Assembly (NCBI RefSeq): GCF_001437355.1
Contig: NZ_JQBM01000002.1
Location: 155,871-219,870, forward strand
Source of the DNA: Weissella viridescens
GTDB lineage: Bacteria > Bacillota > Bacilli > Lactobacillales > Lactobacillaceae
DNA: 64,000 nucleotides
Direction: 5' to 3'
Part shown: positions 1-10,400 of the stretch, piece by piece
Position numbering within the stretch: the stretch's first letter is position 1
How the letters are laid out: every line of letters begins with the position of its first letter
The notes under the pieces: generated by a model
The model's input: only the letters and a program-made list of their open reading frames with translations
What the model was told of the DNA's origin: nothing
The model's database searches: none
Program-made: the position numbers and the translations under genes

Positions 1-22
1 CACAACGAATTCGTTCGTTGTT

Positions 23-28
23 TATAAT
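23..28 (+). promoter_or_regulatory. -10 element of tRNA-Arg leader (repeated at 136 and 249)
   Basis: TATAAT lies 10 bp upstream of the mature tRNA 5' end in each repeat unit, the expected place for a -10 box with a very short 5' leader. No good -35 is seen. For copies 2 and 3 the best match (ATCACA, 18-bp spacer) overlaps the 3' end of the preceding tRNA. Confidence 0.5.
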
Positions 29-38
29 TGAATATTTT

Positions 39-112
39 GCACCTATAGCGCAATTGGATAGAGTGTCTGACTACGAATCAGAAGGTTACAGGTTCGACTC
101 CTGCTAGGTGCA
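39..112 (+). tRNA. tRNA-Arg(ACG), copy 1
   Basis: A 74-nt cloverleaf. The 7-bp acceptor pairs GCACCTA with TAGGTGC, the anticodon stem is TCTGA/TCAGA and the loop CTACGAA gives anticodon ACG. The T-loop is TTCGACT. CCA is not encoded. The T-stem has an A-C mismatch at its base (position 49:65), unlike copy 3. A34 should be deaminated to inosine by TadA, which is encoded at 19764. Same leader as copies 2 and 3. Confidence 0.93.
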
Positions 113-151
113 TCACAACGAATTCGTTCGTTGTTTATAATTGAATATTTT

Positions 152-225
152 GCACCTATAGCGCAATTGGATAGAGTGTCTGACTACGAATCAGAAGGTT
201 ACAGGTTCGACTCCTGCTAGGTGCA
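152..225 (+). tRNA. tRNA-Arg(ACG), copy 2
   Basis: Identical to copy 1 over the whole tRNA, including the A-C mismatch at the base of the T-stem. It sits exactly 113 bp downstream of copy 1 and carries the same 39-bp leader, so it is a tandem duplicate. Confidence 0.93.
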
Positions 226-264
226 TCACAACGAATTCGTTCGTTGTTTATAATTGAATATTTT

Positions 265-338
265 GCACCTATAGCGCAATTGGATAGAGTGTCTGACTAC
301 GAATCAGAAGGTTGCAGGTTCGACTCCTGCTAGGTGCA
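265..338 (+). tRNA. tRNA-Arg(ACG), copy 3
   Basis: Third unit of the tandem array, again with a 113-bp period. It differs from copies 1 and 2 by one base (G instead of A at the base of the T-stem), which restores a normal G-C pair. This is the copy with the canonical cloverleaf. It is followed by different sequence and a terminator. Confidence 0.94.
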
Positions 339-346
339 TATCATTC

Positions 347-378
347 AAAAAACCATCAAGGTCCTTGATGGTTTTTTA
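347..378 (+). terminator. terminator of the tRNA-Arg array
   Basis: Stem AACCATCAA (351-359) pairs with TTGATGGTT (365-373), followed by a T run. A-rich upstream and T-rich downstream flanks make it usable in both directions. Confidence 0.9.
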
Positions 379-395
379 TTGTCGTGTTTTTTGAG

Positions 396-435
396 TTTGA
401 CTAATGTTGACATTAAATCGATAGATGCTTATAAT
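396..435 (+). promoter_or_regulatory. ctsR-clpC promoter with CtsR box
   Basis: -35 TTGACA (407-412), 17-bp spacer, -10 TATAAT (430-435). Overlapping the -35 is a reverse-oriented CtsR heptad pair, TTTGACT-3 bp-GTTGACA (396-412), close to the known operator GGTCAAA-N3-GGTCAAA read on the other strand. Autoregulation by CtsR is expected. Confidence 0.85.
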
Positions 436-438
436 TAT

Positions 439-455
439 TGTCAATCTTAGTCAAA
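439..455 (+). promoter_or_regulatory. second CtsR operator at the start site/RBS
   Basis: Direct heptads TGTCAAT-CTT-AGTCAAA match the CtsR consensus GGTCAAA-N3-GGTCAAA in the forward direction. The site spans the predicted transcription start (about 442) and ends at the Shine-Dalgarno of ctsR. Confidence 0.7.
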
Positions 456-467
456 GGAGGCATGATG

Positions 468-947
468 ATGGCTGATCGCAGTATGGCTGATTGCATCGAA
501 GATTATTTAAAAGAAATCTTACGTGACGTTGATCAGGTTGAACTAAAACGTTCTGATATTGCAACGCGTTTCAACGTTGTGCCTTCGCAAATTAACTATG
601 TCATCAAGACACGGTTTACCTTGCAAAATGGCTATTTGGTTGAATCAAAACGAGGTGGTGGTGGTTACATCCGCATCTCAAAAGTGACAGTGGGACCAGA
701 TGCACATTTTATAGAAGCACTTTTGCAAGATTTACCAAGTCAGGTGACGGTGAAACAGGCTAATGATATTTTGACGTGTCTCACACGGGAGCATGTCTTA
801 ACTGAGCACGAGAAGTGTTTAGTGCAGACATTATTGAGTAAGGAGACATTAGAAGTGCTGGCCATGCAAGATGCACAGGCACAGTTACGGGCACGTTTAT
901 TGAGTCAACTACTAAATCGGTTACGATTTGAAAGTGAGCGTGAATAA
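468..947 (+). CDS. ctsR: CtsR, class III heat-shock repressor
   Basis: Dimeric winged helix-turn-helix repressor of clp genes; 159 aa from the ATG at 468. Three ATGs follow AAAGGAGG in a row (462, 465, 468); the third has the usual 7-nt spacing and gives the start MADRSMADCIEDYLKEIL, typical of CtsR. The beta-wing glycine loop (RGGGGYIRI) that contacts DNA and senses heat is present at about residues 62-70. The gene is followed one base later by clpC. As in other Lactobacillales operons, mcsA and mcsB are not between them. Two CtsR boxes precede it, so the operon is probably self-repressed. Confidence 0.95.
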   Translation: MADRSMADCIEDYLKEILRDVDQVELKRSDIATRFNVVPSQINYVIKTRFTLQNGYLVESKRGGGGYIRISKVTVGPDAHFIEALLQDLPSQVTVKQANDILTCLTREHVLTEHEKCLVQTLLSKETLEVLAMQDAQAQLRARLLSQLLNRLRFESERE

Positions 948-948
948 T

Positions 949-3444
949 ATGGAAAAAGAATTAACAGATAGCGCCAAGACGGTTTTAATTTTAGCGCAAG
1001 AACAAGCCAAATACTTTAGACACCAGGCTGTCGGGACAGAACATCTTTTGTTGGCCTTAGCCATGGAACGTCAAGAAGTTGCTGGTAAAGCCCTTGAAAA
1101 GGCTGGCGGATATGAAGATGAAATTCGTGAAGAAATTGAATTGAACATTGGTTATGGTAATTTGAATCGTGAAGCTGATGCTGGTTACCTCCCTTATTCT
1201 CCGAAGGCAGCAGAAATGTTGCAAATGGCAGCCCAACAAGCTGATGAATATGGACAAGAACGCGTTGGTACGGAAGATATTTTGTTAGCGCTTTTGTCAG
1301 ATGAAACAATTTTAGCGACCCGAATGTTACATAACCTCGGGGTTAACAATGCCGAATTACGACGTTCATTGATTAGCCAACTTGGCTTAACGCCTAAGGA
1401 ACGCAAACATGGTCGCCAGAACCGTGGTAACCGAAACCAAGCCACCCAAGAAGAGGGAACCCCATTATTGGATTCACTGGCTCGTGACTTAACGGACCAA
1501 GCCCGTGAAAAGAAAATGGATCCTGTGATTGGACGTGATGAAGAGATTAAGCGTACGATTCAGATCTTGTCACGTCGAACAAAGAATAACCCAGTCTTGA
1601 TTGGGGAACCTGGTGTAGGTAAGACAGCCATTGCTGAAGGCTTAGCCCAAAAGATGGTGGCTCATGAAGTGCCAGATGATTTAGCAAACAAGCGTTTGAT
1701 GATGCTTGATATGGGTTCACTGGTAGCCGGAACAAAATTCCGTGGGGAATTTGAAGAACGTGTAAAAAAGATTATTGATGAAGTTCGTGAAGATGGACAT
1801 GTTGTATTGTTCATTGATGAATTGCATACCTTGATGGGTGCTGGTGGCGCCGATGGTGCCATTGAAGCATCTGATATTTTGAAACCAGCTTTGGCCCGCG
1901 GTGAATTGCAAACTATTGGTGCAACCACTTTAGATGAGTATCAAAAGTATGTTGAAGCTGATGCAGCTTTGGAACGTCGCTTTGCCAAGGTTCAAGTTGA
2001 AGAACCTTCTGTTCCTGAATCAATTGAAATTTTAAAGGGTCTCCGTCCACGTTACGAAGAATACCATCAAGTTGCAATTACAGACAAGGCAATCGAAAAT
2101 GCTGCAAGTTTATCAGACCGTTATGTCAGTGATCGATTCTTGCCAGATAAGGCAATTGACCTAATGGATGAAGCGGCTGCTAAGGTCCGCATTGAAGAAT
2201 CTGGACACAAAACGCCTTTGGCGATGCTTCAAGATGAATTGAAAGAAATTCAAAAGACTAAGACGCAAGCGATTGAAGACCTTGATTTTGAAACTGCGGC
2301 AAAGTTGCGTCAAGACGAATTGGATCAACGTGCTGTGATTGAAGATTATCAAGCTAAGCATGCAGCTCCGGAAGGCGCTAAACCTCAGTATGATTTGAAG
2401 GTCACAGAGCATGATGTTAATGAAGTACTTGCAGAACAAACAGGGATTCCTTTAACGCAAATGGAAGAATCTGAGCAACAACGGTTGCTTAATTTGGAAA
2501 AGGTATTACATGAACATGTGGTTGGTCAAGACGAAGCAATTTCTGCTGTATCACGTGCCATTCGACGTGCCCGCTCTGGATTGAAGGATCCAAACCGTCC
2601 AATTGGAACCTTTATGTTCCTAGGACCAACTGGAACTGGTAAAACAGAGCTTGCTAAGACATTAGCTGAGGCGATGTTCGGTTCGAAGGAGAATATGATT
2701 CGTGTCGACATGTCTGAGTATCGTGAAGCTTATTCATCAAGTCGCTTAGTCGGATCTGCTCCTGGTTATGTTGGTTACGATGAGGGAGGACAATTGACCG
2801 AACAAGTTCGTCGTCACCCATACTCTGTCGTCTTGTTGGATGAGGCAGAAAAAGCACATCCAGACATCTATAACTTGATGTTACAAGTCTTCGATGAAGG
2901 GTTCTTAACAGATGCCAAGGGACGTAAGGTCGACTTTAGAAATACCATCATTATCATGACATCAAACCTTGGGGCAACCAGAATTCGTGATGAAAAGAAG
3001 GTTGGATTCGGTGCGACGTCGGCTAGTGATGATTATGAAGCGATGAAGCAAATGGTTAATGAATCAGTGAAGGAATCATTCCGACCTGAATTTATTAATC
3101 GAATTGATGAAGTTGTGGTCTTCCACAGTTTGACGAAGCCTCAAATCCATCAAGTGGTTAAGCTAATGGCTGATGAATTGTTGAATCGTGTTAAGGAGCA
3201 AGGTGTCGATGCTAAGATGACACCTGCTGCCATCGATGTTGTAGCCGAAGCTGGTTACGATGAAGAGTATGGTGCACGACCAATCCGCCGGGCATTACAA
3301 ACACAGGTTGAGGACAAACTTTCTGAAGAGTTACTTTCTGGTAAAGTAACAACTGATGATCAGGTTGTGATTGGCGCAAAGCAAGGGGCCATTACAATTA
3401 CAGTCAAAGCAAAAAATAAGGCAAAAACACCAGTTGAAGCCTAA
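949..3444 (+). CDS. clpC: ClpC, AAA+ unfoldase of the ClpCP protease
   Basis: Hsp100 unfoldase, 831 aa. The ATG at 949 lies one base after the ctsR stop, so translation is probably coupled. Order of domains: two Clp-N repeats (about 5-145); AAA-1 with Walker A GEPGVGKT (219-226) and Walker B VLFIDE; a UVR motif in the middle domain (about 430-455); AAA-2 with Walker A GPTGTGKT (559-566) and Walker B VVLLDEAE (about 627). The VGFG loop near 685 is the ClpP-docking loop, so it should pair with ClpP. Without McsB in the operon, substrate choice probably relies on MecA-type adaptors. Regulated by CtsR. Confidence 0.97.
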   Translation: MEKELTDSAKTVLILAQEQAKYFRHQAVGTEHLLLALAMERQEVAGKALEKAGGYEDEIREEIELNIGYGNLNREADAGYLPYSPKAAEMLQMAAQQADEYGQERVGTEDILLALLSDETILATRMLHNLGVNNAELRRSLISQLGLTPKERKHGRQNRGNRNQATQEEGTPLLDSLARDLTDQAREKKMDPVIGRDEEIKRTIQILSRRTKNNPVLIGEPGVGKTAIAEGLAQKMVAHEVPDDLANKRLMMLDMGSLVAGTKFRGEFEERVKKIIDEVREDGHVVLFIDELHTLMGAGGADGAIEASDILKPALARGELQTIGATTLDEYQKYVEADAALERRFAKVQVEEPSVPESIEILKGLRPRYEEYHQVAITDKAIENAASLSDRYVSDRFLPDKAIDLMDEAAAKVRIEESGHKTPLAMLQDELKEIQKTKTQAIEDLDFETAAKLRQDELDQRAVIEDYQAKHAAPEGAKPQYDLKVTEHDVNEVLAEQTGIPLTQMEESEQQRLLNLEKVLHEHVVGQDEAISAVSRAIRRARSGLKDPNRPIGTFMFLGPTGTGKTELAKTLAEAMFGSKENMIRVDMSEYREAYSSSRLVGSAPGYVGYDEGGQLTEQVRRHPYSVVLLDEAEKAHPDIYNLMLQVFDEGFLTDAKGRKVDFRNTIIIMTSNLGATRIRDEKKVGFGATSASDDYEAMKQMVNESVKESFRPEFINRIDEVVVFHSLTKPQIHQVVKLMADELLNRVKEQGVDAKMTPAAIDVVAEAGYDEEYGARPIRRALQTQVEDKLSEELLSGKVTTDDQVVIGAKQGAITITVKAKNKAKTPVEA

Positions 3445-3450
3445 TCTGAT

Positions 3451-3498
3451 AAAAAGCAAATGAAGATGCACTGCCCTTGTCTTTGTTTGCTTTTTGTT
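3451..3498 (+). terminator. terminator after clpC
   Basis: A 16-bp stem (3451-3466 with 3480-3495, two G-U pairs) ends in TTTTT. It closes the ctsR-clpC operon. Confidence 0.8.
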
Positions 3499-3542
3499 GT
3501 ACAATATCAATTAGTTTTAATTGTGTATAAAAAATGTAGCTC

Positions 3543-3627
3543 GGTTGGAAATATTGTCCCAACCAAGTTAACGAATAGAAAGACGGAAGCATTTTTAAAA
3601 AATTGGGGATGCTTCTTGTCTTTTTTG
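3543..3627 (+). promoter_or_regulatory. rpoB leader with internal terminator-like hairpin
   Basis: The 280-bp gap between clpC and rpoB holds two hairpins: GGTTGG (3543-3548) with CCAACC (3559-3564), then AAGACGGAAGCAT (3580-3592) with ATGCTTCTTGTCTT (3609-3622), the latter followed by six T residues. It looks like an intrinsic terminator within the rpoB leader. A -10-like TACAAT at 3500 would start a transcript through it, but the -35 is weak, so the promoter is uncertain. Confidence 0.55.
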
Positions 3628-3726
3628 CGCTTAAAATGCGATTTTTCGGGGTCGTTTCGGTGCATTGTAACACAATTGTAAGAAACGATCGCACACAATT
3701 AGCCAAATCAAAGTGAGGTGGAGAAC

Positions 3727-6700
3727 TTGGTAGGAACGCTTGTAAAATACGGTAAGCACCGTGTTCGTCGTAGTTATGCGCGAATTAAGGATGTCCTTGA
3801 TTTGCCAAACTTGATTGAAATTCAAACGGATTCATATAACTGGTTCTTGGATGAAGGATTGCGCGAAATGTTTACGGATATTTTGCCAATTGAAGATTTC
3901 CAAGGAAAGTTGTCATTGGAATTTGTGGACTATAAGCTCATGGAGCCTAAGTACACAGTTGAAGAAGCACGTAACCACGATGCAAATTATTCAGCACCAT
4001 TGCACGTAACGCTACGTTTAACGAATAAAGAGACTGGTGAAATCAAATCCCAAGACGTTTTCTTTGGTGATTTCCCATTAATGACACCTCAAGGAACCTT
4101 CATTATTAATGGTGCCGAACGTGTTATTGTTTCTCAATTAGTACGTTCTTCTGGTGTTTATTATAATGAAGAAGCTGATAAGAATGGTCGTCCAATCTTT
4201 GGAACTACTTATATTCCAAGCCGTGGAGCATGGCTTGAATATGAAACAGATGCCAAGGGACTTGACTATGTTCGTATCGACCGTACCCGTAAGTTGCCTA
4301 TGACTGAATTGGTCCGTGCCCTTGGGTTCGGTTCTGACTCAGAAATCTTACAACTTTTGGGGGATCAATATGATTCAATTAATTTGACCCTTGATAAGGA
4401 TGTTCACAAGGACATCAATGATTCACGTGTTGAAGAAGCTTTGAAGGACGTTTATGAACGTTTGCGTCCCGGTGAGCCTAAGACTGCTGATTCATCTCGT
4501 TCATTGCTAACAGCCCGTTTCTTTGACCCACGTCGTTACGACTTGGCTCCAGTGGGACGTTACAAGATGAACAAAAAGCTTTCATTGAAGTCACGTTTAA
4601 TCGGTTTGACACTTGGTGAAACATTAGCTGATCCAGATACTGGTGAAATTTTGTTTGAAAAGGGTACTGTAATCGATAAGAAGGTTATGGGCGTTTTGGC
4701 ACCATACCTTGATCGTGATGACTTCAAGATGGAAGAACACATTCCATCAGACGATGCTGTTGTGACAAAGCCAATGCTTGTACAACGTATCATGGTTCAA
4801 GACCCTAATGATCCTGAAAATGTGCTACCAATGATTGGTAACGGTCATTTTGACGAATCAGTTCGTGATCTACAACCTGCTGATATCATCGCTGGAATGA
4901 ACTACTTCTTGAACCTACAAATGGGTATCGGTCAAACTGACGATATCGATCACTTGGGTAACCGTCGTGTTCGCCGTGTTGGAGAATTGCTCCAAAACAC
5001 ATTCCGTATCGGTTTGAGCCGTATGGAACGTGTTGTTCGCGAACGTATGTCAATTCAAGATCCTGATACAGTGACACCACAACAATTGATTAATATTCGT
5101 CCAGTTGTTGCTGCAACCAAGGAATTCTTTGGTTCATCACAATTGTCACAATTCATGGATCAAACAAACCCATTGGGTGAATTGACTAACAAGCGTCGTT
5201 TGTCAGCCCTTGGACCTGGTGGTTTGACACGTGACCGTGCCGGATATGAAGTTCGAGACGTTCACTATACACACTATGGTCGTATGGATCCAATTGAAAC
5301 GCCTGAAGGACCTAACATCGGGTTGATCAATTCATTGGCCACTTATGCCCGTGTTAACCGTTATGGATTCATTGAAACACCATACCGTCGTGTTTCATGG
5401 GATAACCATAAGGTGACTGATAAGATTGATTACTTGATGGCCGACGAAGAAGATAACTTTGTCGTCGCACAAGGAAACTCTGTCTTAAACGATGACGGTT
5501 CATTTGCAACGGATACTGTTTTGGCGCGTCATGCGGATGAAAACATGGAAGTTTCAATTGAAGACGTTGACTACATGGACGTTTCACCTAAGCAAATGGT
5601 TGCCGTTGCCACGGCTGCAATTCCTTTCTTGGAAAACGATGACTCAAATCGTGCCTTGATGGGAGCCAACATGCAACGTCAAGCGGTTCCTTTGATCAAC
5701 CCACATGCACCATTAATTGGTACGGGTATTGAATATAAGGCTGCCCATGACGCCGGTGTTGCTGTTGTTGCTGCTTACTCAGGAACTGTTGAATATGTTG
5801 ATGGACGCGAAATCCGCATTCGTCGTGAAGATGGTTCTCTAGATAAGTACAAGTTGATGAAGTTCCGTCGTTCTAACGCCGGAAAGAACTATAACCAACG
5901 CCCAATCGTTAAGGTTGGCGACAAGGTTGATGCTGATGAAGTTATCGCTGATGGTCCATCAATGGAACAAGGTGAATTGGCATTGGGACAAAACCCATTA
6001 GTTGCCTTTATGACTTGGCAAGGATATAACTTCGAAGATGCCATCATCATCAACGAACGTTTGATTCGTGATGATGTTTATACGTCAATCCACATCGAAG
6101 AATATGAATCAGAGGCGCGTGATACAAAGCTTGGCCCTGAAGAATTTACTCGTGAAATTCCAAATACTGGTGAAGAACAACTTCGTGACTTGGATGAACG
6201 TGGAATTATCCGTATTGGAGCTGAAGTCGAAGATGGTGACATCTTGGTCGGTAAGGTTACGCCTAAGGGTGTGACTGAACTTTCAGCCGAAGAACGCTTA
6301 CTCCACGCCATCTTTGGTGAAAAGGCTCGTGAAGTACGTGATACATCATTGCGTGTTCCTCACGGTGGTGGCGGAGTCGTGCAAGACGTTCGTATCTTCA
6401 CACGTGAAAACGGTGATGAATTGTCACCTGGTGTTAACATGATGGTTCGTGTCTACATTGCCCAACGTCGTAAGATTCAAGTTGGTGACAAGATGGCCGG
6501 ACGTCACGGTAACAAGGGAACGGTTTCAATGGTTGTTCCTTCAGAAGATATGCCATACCTACCAGATGGAACTCAAGTTGACATTATGTTGTCACCAATG
6601 GGTGTGCCATCTCGTATGAATATCGGACAAGTGCTTGAATTGCACTTGGGAATGGCTGCTCGCGAACTTGGTATCCACGTTGCCTCACCTGTCTTTGACG

Positions 6701-7323
6701 GGGCCCGCGACACAGATATCTGGGATGCGGTTGAAGAAGCTGGTTTGCCAGGCGATGGTAAGACAATCTTGTATGATGGTCGTACCGGAGAAGCCTTTGA
6801 CAAGCGTATTGCGGTCGGAGTTATGCACTATATGAAGTTGGCCCACATGGTCGACGATAAGATTCACGCCCGTTCAATCGGACCTTACTCACTTGTTACG
6901 CAACAACCACTTGGTGGTAAGGCGCAATTCGGGGGACAGCGTTTCGGTGAAATGGAAGTTTGGGCCCTTGAAGCTTATGGTGCTGCGCACACACTTCAAG
7001 AAATCTTGACTTATAAGTCGGATGACGTTGTTGGACGTGTTAAGACTTATGAAGCCATCGTTAAGGGTGAACAAATTCCAAAGCCAGGTGTGCCTGAATC
7101 ATTCCGAGTTTTGGTTAAGGAATTGCAAGCGCTTGGTCTTGATATGAAGGTCCTTGATGCAAATGAATCTGAGATTGATTTGCGTGATTTGGATGAAGAA
7201 GAAGGTGACGATTCAGTTGTTGACTTGAAGAAGAAACGAGTTGAAACTGATGGAGCAGAAGATGCTGCCGAAACTTCTCCTGATGCGCAAGGTGTTACAA
7301 ACACTAACGATCAAGAAGATTAA
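3727..7323 (+). CDS. rpoB: RNA polymerase beta subunit
   Basis: Beta subunit of RNA polymerase, 1198 aa from the TTG at 3727, placed 3-8 nt after GAGGTGGAG; a GTG at 3718 is in frame but sits inside this Shine-Dalgarno. The rifampicin pocket (about residues 469-500, [12 protein letters not shown]...) is conserved, except that the position of E. coli His526 is Asn (codon 5188-5190). A second unusual change puts Asp in [12 protein letters not shown] where Cys is common. Catalytic and bridging motifs ([34 protein letters not shown]) are intact. The C-terminus has an acidic tail. It is followed by a 144-bp gap with a large hairpin, then rpoC. Confidence 0.98.
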   Translation: MVGTLVKYGKHRVRRSYARIKDVLDLPNLIEIQTDSYNWFLDEGLREMFTDILPIEDFQGKLSLEFVDYKLMEPKYTVEEARNHDANYSAPLHVTLRLTNKETGEIKSQDVFFGDFPLMTPQGTFIINGAERVIVSQLVRSSGVYYNEEADKNGRPIFGTTYIPSRGAWLEYETDAKGLDYVRIDRTRKLPMTELVRALGFGSDSEILQLLGDQYDSINLTLDKDVHKDINDSRVEEALKDVYERLRPGEPKTADSSRSLLTARFFDPRRYDLAPVGRYKMNKKLSLKSRLIGLTLGETLADPDTGEILFEKGTVIDKKVMGVLAPYLDRDDFKMEEHIPSDDAVVTKPMLVQRIMVQDPNDPENVLPMIGNGHFDESVRDLQPADIIAGMNYFLNLQMGIGQTDDIDHLGNRRVRRVGELLQNTFRIGLSRMERVVRERMSIQDPDTVTPQQLINIRPVVAATKEFFGSSQLSQFMDQTNPLGELTNKRRLSALGPGGLTRDRAGYEVRDVHYTHYGRMDPIETPEGPNIGLINSLATYARVNRYGFIETPYRRVSWDNHKVTDKIDYLMADEEDNFVVAQGNSVLNDDGSFATDTVLARHADENMEVSIEDVDYMDVSPKQMVAVATAAIPFLENDDSNRALMGANMQRQAVPLINPHAPLIGTGIEYKAAHDAGVAVVAAYSGTVEYVDGREIRIRREDGSLDKYKLMKFRRSNAGKNYNQRPIVKVGDKVDADEVIADGPSMEQGELALGQNPLVAFMTWQGYNFEDAIIINERLIRDDVYTSIHIEEYESEARDTKLGPEEFTREIPNTGEEQLRDLDERGIIRIGAEVEDGDILVGKVTPKGVTELSAEERLLHAIFGEKAREVRDTSLRVPHGGGGVVQDVRIFTRENGDELSPGVNMMVRVYIAQRRKIQVGDKMAGRHGNKGTVSMVVPSEDMPYLPDGTQVDIMLSPMGVPSRMNIGQVLELHLGMAARELGIHVASPVFDGARDTDIWDAVEEAGLPGDGKTILYDGRTGEAFDKRIAVGVMHYMKLAHMVDDKIHARSIGPYSLVTQQPLGGKAQFGGQRFGEMEVWALEAYGAAHTLQEILTYKSDDVVGRVKTYEAIVKGEQIPKPGVPESFRVLVKELQALGLDMKVLDANESEIDLRDLDEEEGDDSVVDLKKKRVETDGAEDAAETSPDAQGVTNTNDQED

Positions 7324-7348
7324 TGTCTAATCGACTAAATTAATGTCT

Positions 7349-7435
7349 TCTGGTTTAGCATGAGCTAAGCCTGTAGGCATGAGCGTTGCCATTATGTCAG
7401 CATTCATGCTTGCAGGTTTAGTCTGCTAAACTGGA
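7349..7435 (+). promoter_or_regulatory. large rpoB-rpoC intergenic hairpin
   Basis: An 18-bp helix (7365-7382 with 7404-7421, all paired, three G-U) is topped by a 21-nt loop and continued by an 11-bp outer helix (7349-7359 with 7425-7435) across a 5/3-nt internal loop. No T run follows, so it is not a standard terminator. An RNase III processing or differential-stability site is the most likely role (inference). Confidence 0.75.
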
Positions 7436-7467
7436 TTGTCTATGAACCTATGAAAGGGGTCAAACCA

Positions 7468-10400
7468 TTGATCGATGTCAATAAGTTTGAAAGCATGCAA
7501 ATTGGGTTGGCTAGTCCCAACAAAATTCGCAGCTGGTCTTATGGTGAAGTAAAAAAGCCCGAGACAATCAATTATCGTACGTTAAAGCCTGAAAAAGATG
7601 GGCTTTTCGATGAACGTATTTTTGGACCTACCAAAGATTACGAATGTGCCTGTGGTAAGTACAAGCGAATCCGTTATAAGGGTGTCGTTTGTGATCGTTG
7701 TGGTGTCGAAGTCACAACCTCAAAGGTTCGTCGTGAACGCATGGGTCACATTGAATTAGCCGCTCCTGTATCACACATCTGGTACTTCAAGGGAATTCCA
7801 TCACGTATGGGATTGGTTTTGGATATGTCACCACGTTCATTGGAAGAAATCATTTACTTTGCATCATACGTTGTCACTGAACCTGGTGATACACCATTGA
7901 CGGAAAAGCAAATCATTTCAGAACGTGAATATCGTGAATTAAAGCAAGAGTACGGTAACGGCTTTGAAGCTGGTATGGGTGCTGAAGCGATTAAGACGTT
8001 GTTGTCACACGTTGACGTAGATGCCGAAGTTAAGCAACTTAAGGCTGACCTACGTGAAGTGACTGGTCAAAAGCGTGTTCGTGCGGTTCGCCGTTTGGAC
8101 ATTCTTGAAGCCTTTGCAACTTCTGGTAACAAGCCAGAATGGATGGTTATGGATGTTATTCCAATTATCCCACCTGACTTGCGTCCAATGGTTCAACTAG
8201 AAGGTGGCCGTTTTGCCACTTCTGACTTGAACGACTTGTACCGTCGTGTTATCAACCGAAACAATCGTTTGAAGCGTTTGTTGGAATTGAACGCGCCTGG
8301 TATTATCGTGCAAAACGAAAAGCGTATGCTTCAAGAAGCGGTTGATGCCTTGGTCGATAACGGTCGTCGTGGACGTCCTGTTACTGGTCCTGGTAACCGT
8401 CCATTGAAGTCTTTGTCACACATGCTTAAGGGTAAGCAAGGACGTTTCCGTCAAAACTTGCTTGGTAAGCGTGTTGACTATTCTGGACGTTCTGTTATCG
8501 ACGTTGGTCCTTTCTTGAAGATGAACCAAATGGGACTTCCTGTGCCAATGGCTATCGAATTGTTCCGCCCATTCATCATGCATGAATTGGTAGAACGTAA
8601 CTTAGCTGGTAACATCCGTGCCGCTAAGCGTAAGATTGACCGTCGTGATGACGACGTTATGGATGTTGTCGAAGATGTTATCAAGGAGCATCCAGTTCTA
8701 TTGAACCGTGCCCCAACATTGCACCGTCTTGGTATCCAAGCCTTTGAACCAGTTTTGGTTTCAGGTAAGGCGATGCGTTTGCACCCATTGGTCTGTGAAG
8801 CTTATAACGCCGACTTTGATGGGGACCAAATGGCCATTCACGTACCTTTGTCAGATGAAGCTCAAGCTGAAGCACGTTTGCTAATGCTTGCCGCTGGACA
8901 CATTTTGGCACCTAAGGACGGAAAGCCTATCGTTACACCATCACAAGACATGGTTATCGGTAACTATTACCTAACGACTGAAGAAGCTGGTCGTGAAGGT
9001 GAAGGTATGGTCTTTAGTAGTGTTGATGAAGCACGTACCGCTTACCAAAACGGTTATGTACACCTACATTCTCGTGTTGGTATCCAAACGTCTTCATTCC
9101 CTGCTGAAAAGCCATTCACTGACGAACAACGTCAAAAGATTATGGTGACTTCAGTTGGTAAGTTATTCTTTAACGAGATTCTACCTTCTGACTTCCCATA
9201 CTTAAATGAATCAAATCCTGCTAACTTTGAAAAGATCGACGAACGCTTCCTCTTGGATGCGGGAGCCGACATCAATGATTACTTTGCTAACACAAAGATT
9301 TTGGCACCATTCAACAAGGGATACTTGTCAGATATCATTGCACAAATCTACAAGATTTATAAGGTTACTGAAACTTCATTGCTTTTGGACCGTATGAAGG
9401 ATTTGGGTTATGACATTTCAACTAAGTCAGGTTTGACGGTTGGTATGGCTGACGTTACCGAATTGAAGGAAAAGCCAGCCATTGTTGAAGCTGCTCACAA
9501 GCAAGTTGCAACAGTGACAAAGCAATTCCGTCGTGGTTTGATTACTGATGACGAACGTTATGAACGTGTTATTGCAATTTGGAATAAGGCTAAGGATGAT
9601 ATTACTGAGCAACTAATCGCTCACTTCGAACCTGATAACAACATCTTCATGATGTCTGATTCAGGAGCCCGTGGTAATATCTCTAACTTCTCTCAACTTG
9701 CTGGAATGCGTGGATTGATGGCTGCTCCTAATGGACGTATCATGGAATTGCCTATCATTTCAAACTTCCGTGAGGGTCTATCTGTGTTGGAGATGTTCTT
9801 CTCTACCCACGGAGCTCGTAAGGGTATGACCGACACGGCCTTGAAGACGGCCGATTCTGGTTATATGACACGTCGTTTGGTTGACGTTGCGCAAGACGTT
9901 ATTATCCGTGAAGACGATTGTGGAAGCGATCGTGGATTGGATGTTTCTGCCATCATGAACGGTAATGAAGTTGTTGAACCACTTTATGACCGTATCTTGG
10001 GTCGTTTCGCACAAAAGTCTGTTATTGATCCAGAAACTGGTGAAACAATCGTTGCGCACAACGAAATGATTGATGAAGCTAAGGCACAACAAATTCTTAA
10101 TGCTGGTATCACAACTGTTAATATCCGTTCAGCCTTTACTTGTAATACTGAACACGGTGTCTGTGTTAAGGACTACGGTCGTAACATGGCTACCGGTGAT
10201 ATTGTCGAAGTTGGTGAAGCAGCTGGAACTGTTGCCGCTCAATCAATCGGAGAACCTGGTACACAATTGACGATGCGTACGTTCCACACCGGTGGTGTTG
10301 CCGGAAACGATATCACGCAAGGACTTCCTCGTGTGCAAGAAATCTTTGAAGCACGTAACCCTAAGGGTCGTGCCGTGATTTCTGAAGTGACTGGAGAAAT

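Larger units (their letters stand above)
1..338 (+). repeat. 113-bp tandem repeat carrying tRNA-Arg
   Basis: Three units begin at 1, 114 and 227. Each has a 38-39 bp leader followed by the tRNA. Every leader holds a perfect 7-bp hairpin (CAACGAA, loop TTCG, TTCGTTG) and then TATAAT about 10 bp before the tRNA start. The window begins at a repeat boundary, so more copies may lie upstream. Confidence 0.9.

Noticed and set aside
1-338. CRISPR array
   Set aside because: Repeats are tandem tRNA units with no variable spacers.
3460-3706. Short ORFs between clpC and rpoB on both strands
   Set aside because: They cover the terminator and leader hairpins, lack Shine-Dalgarno sites, and have no family features.
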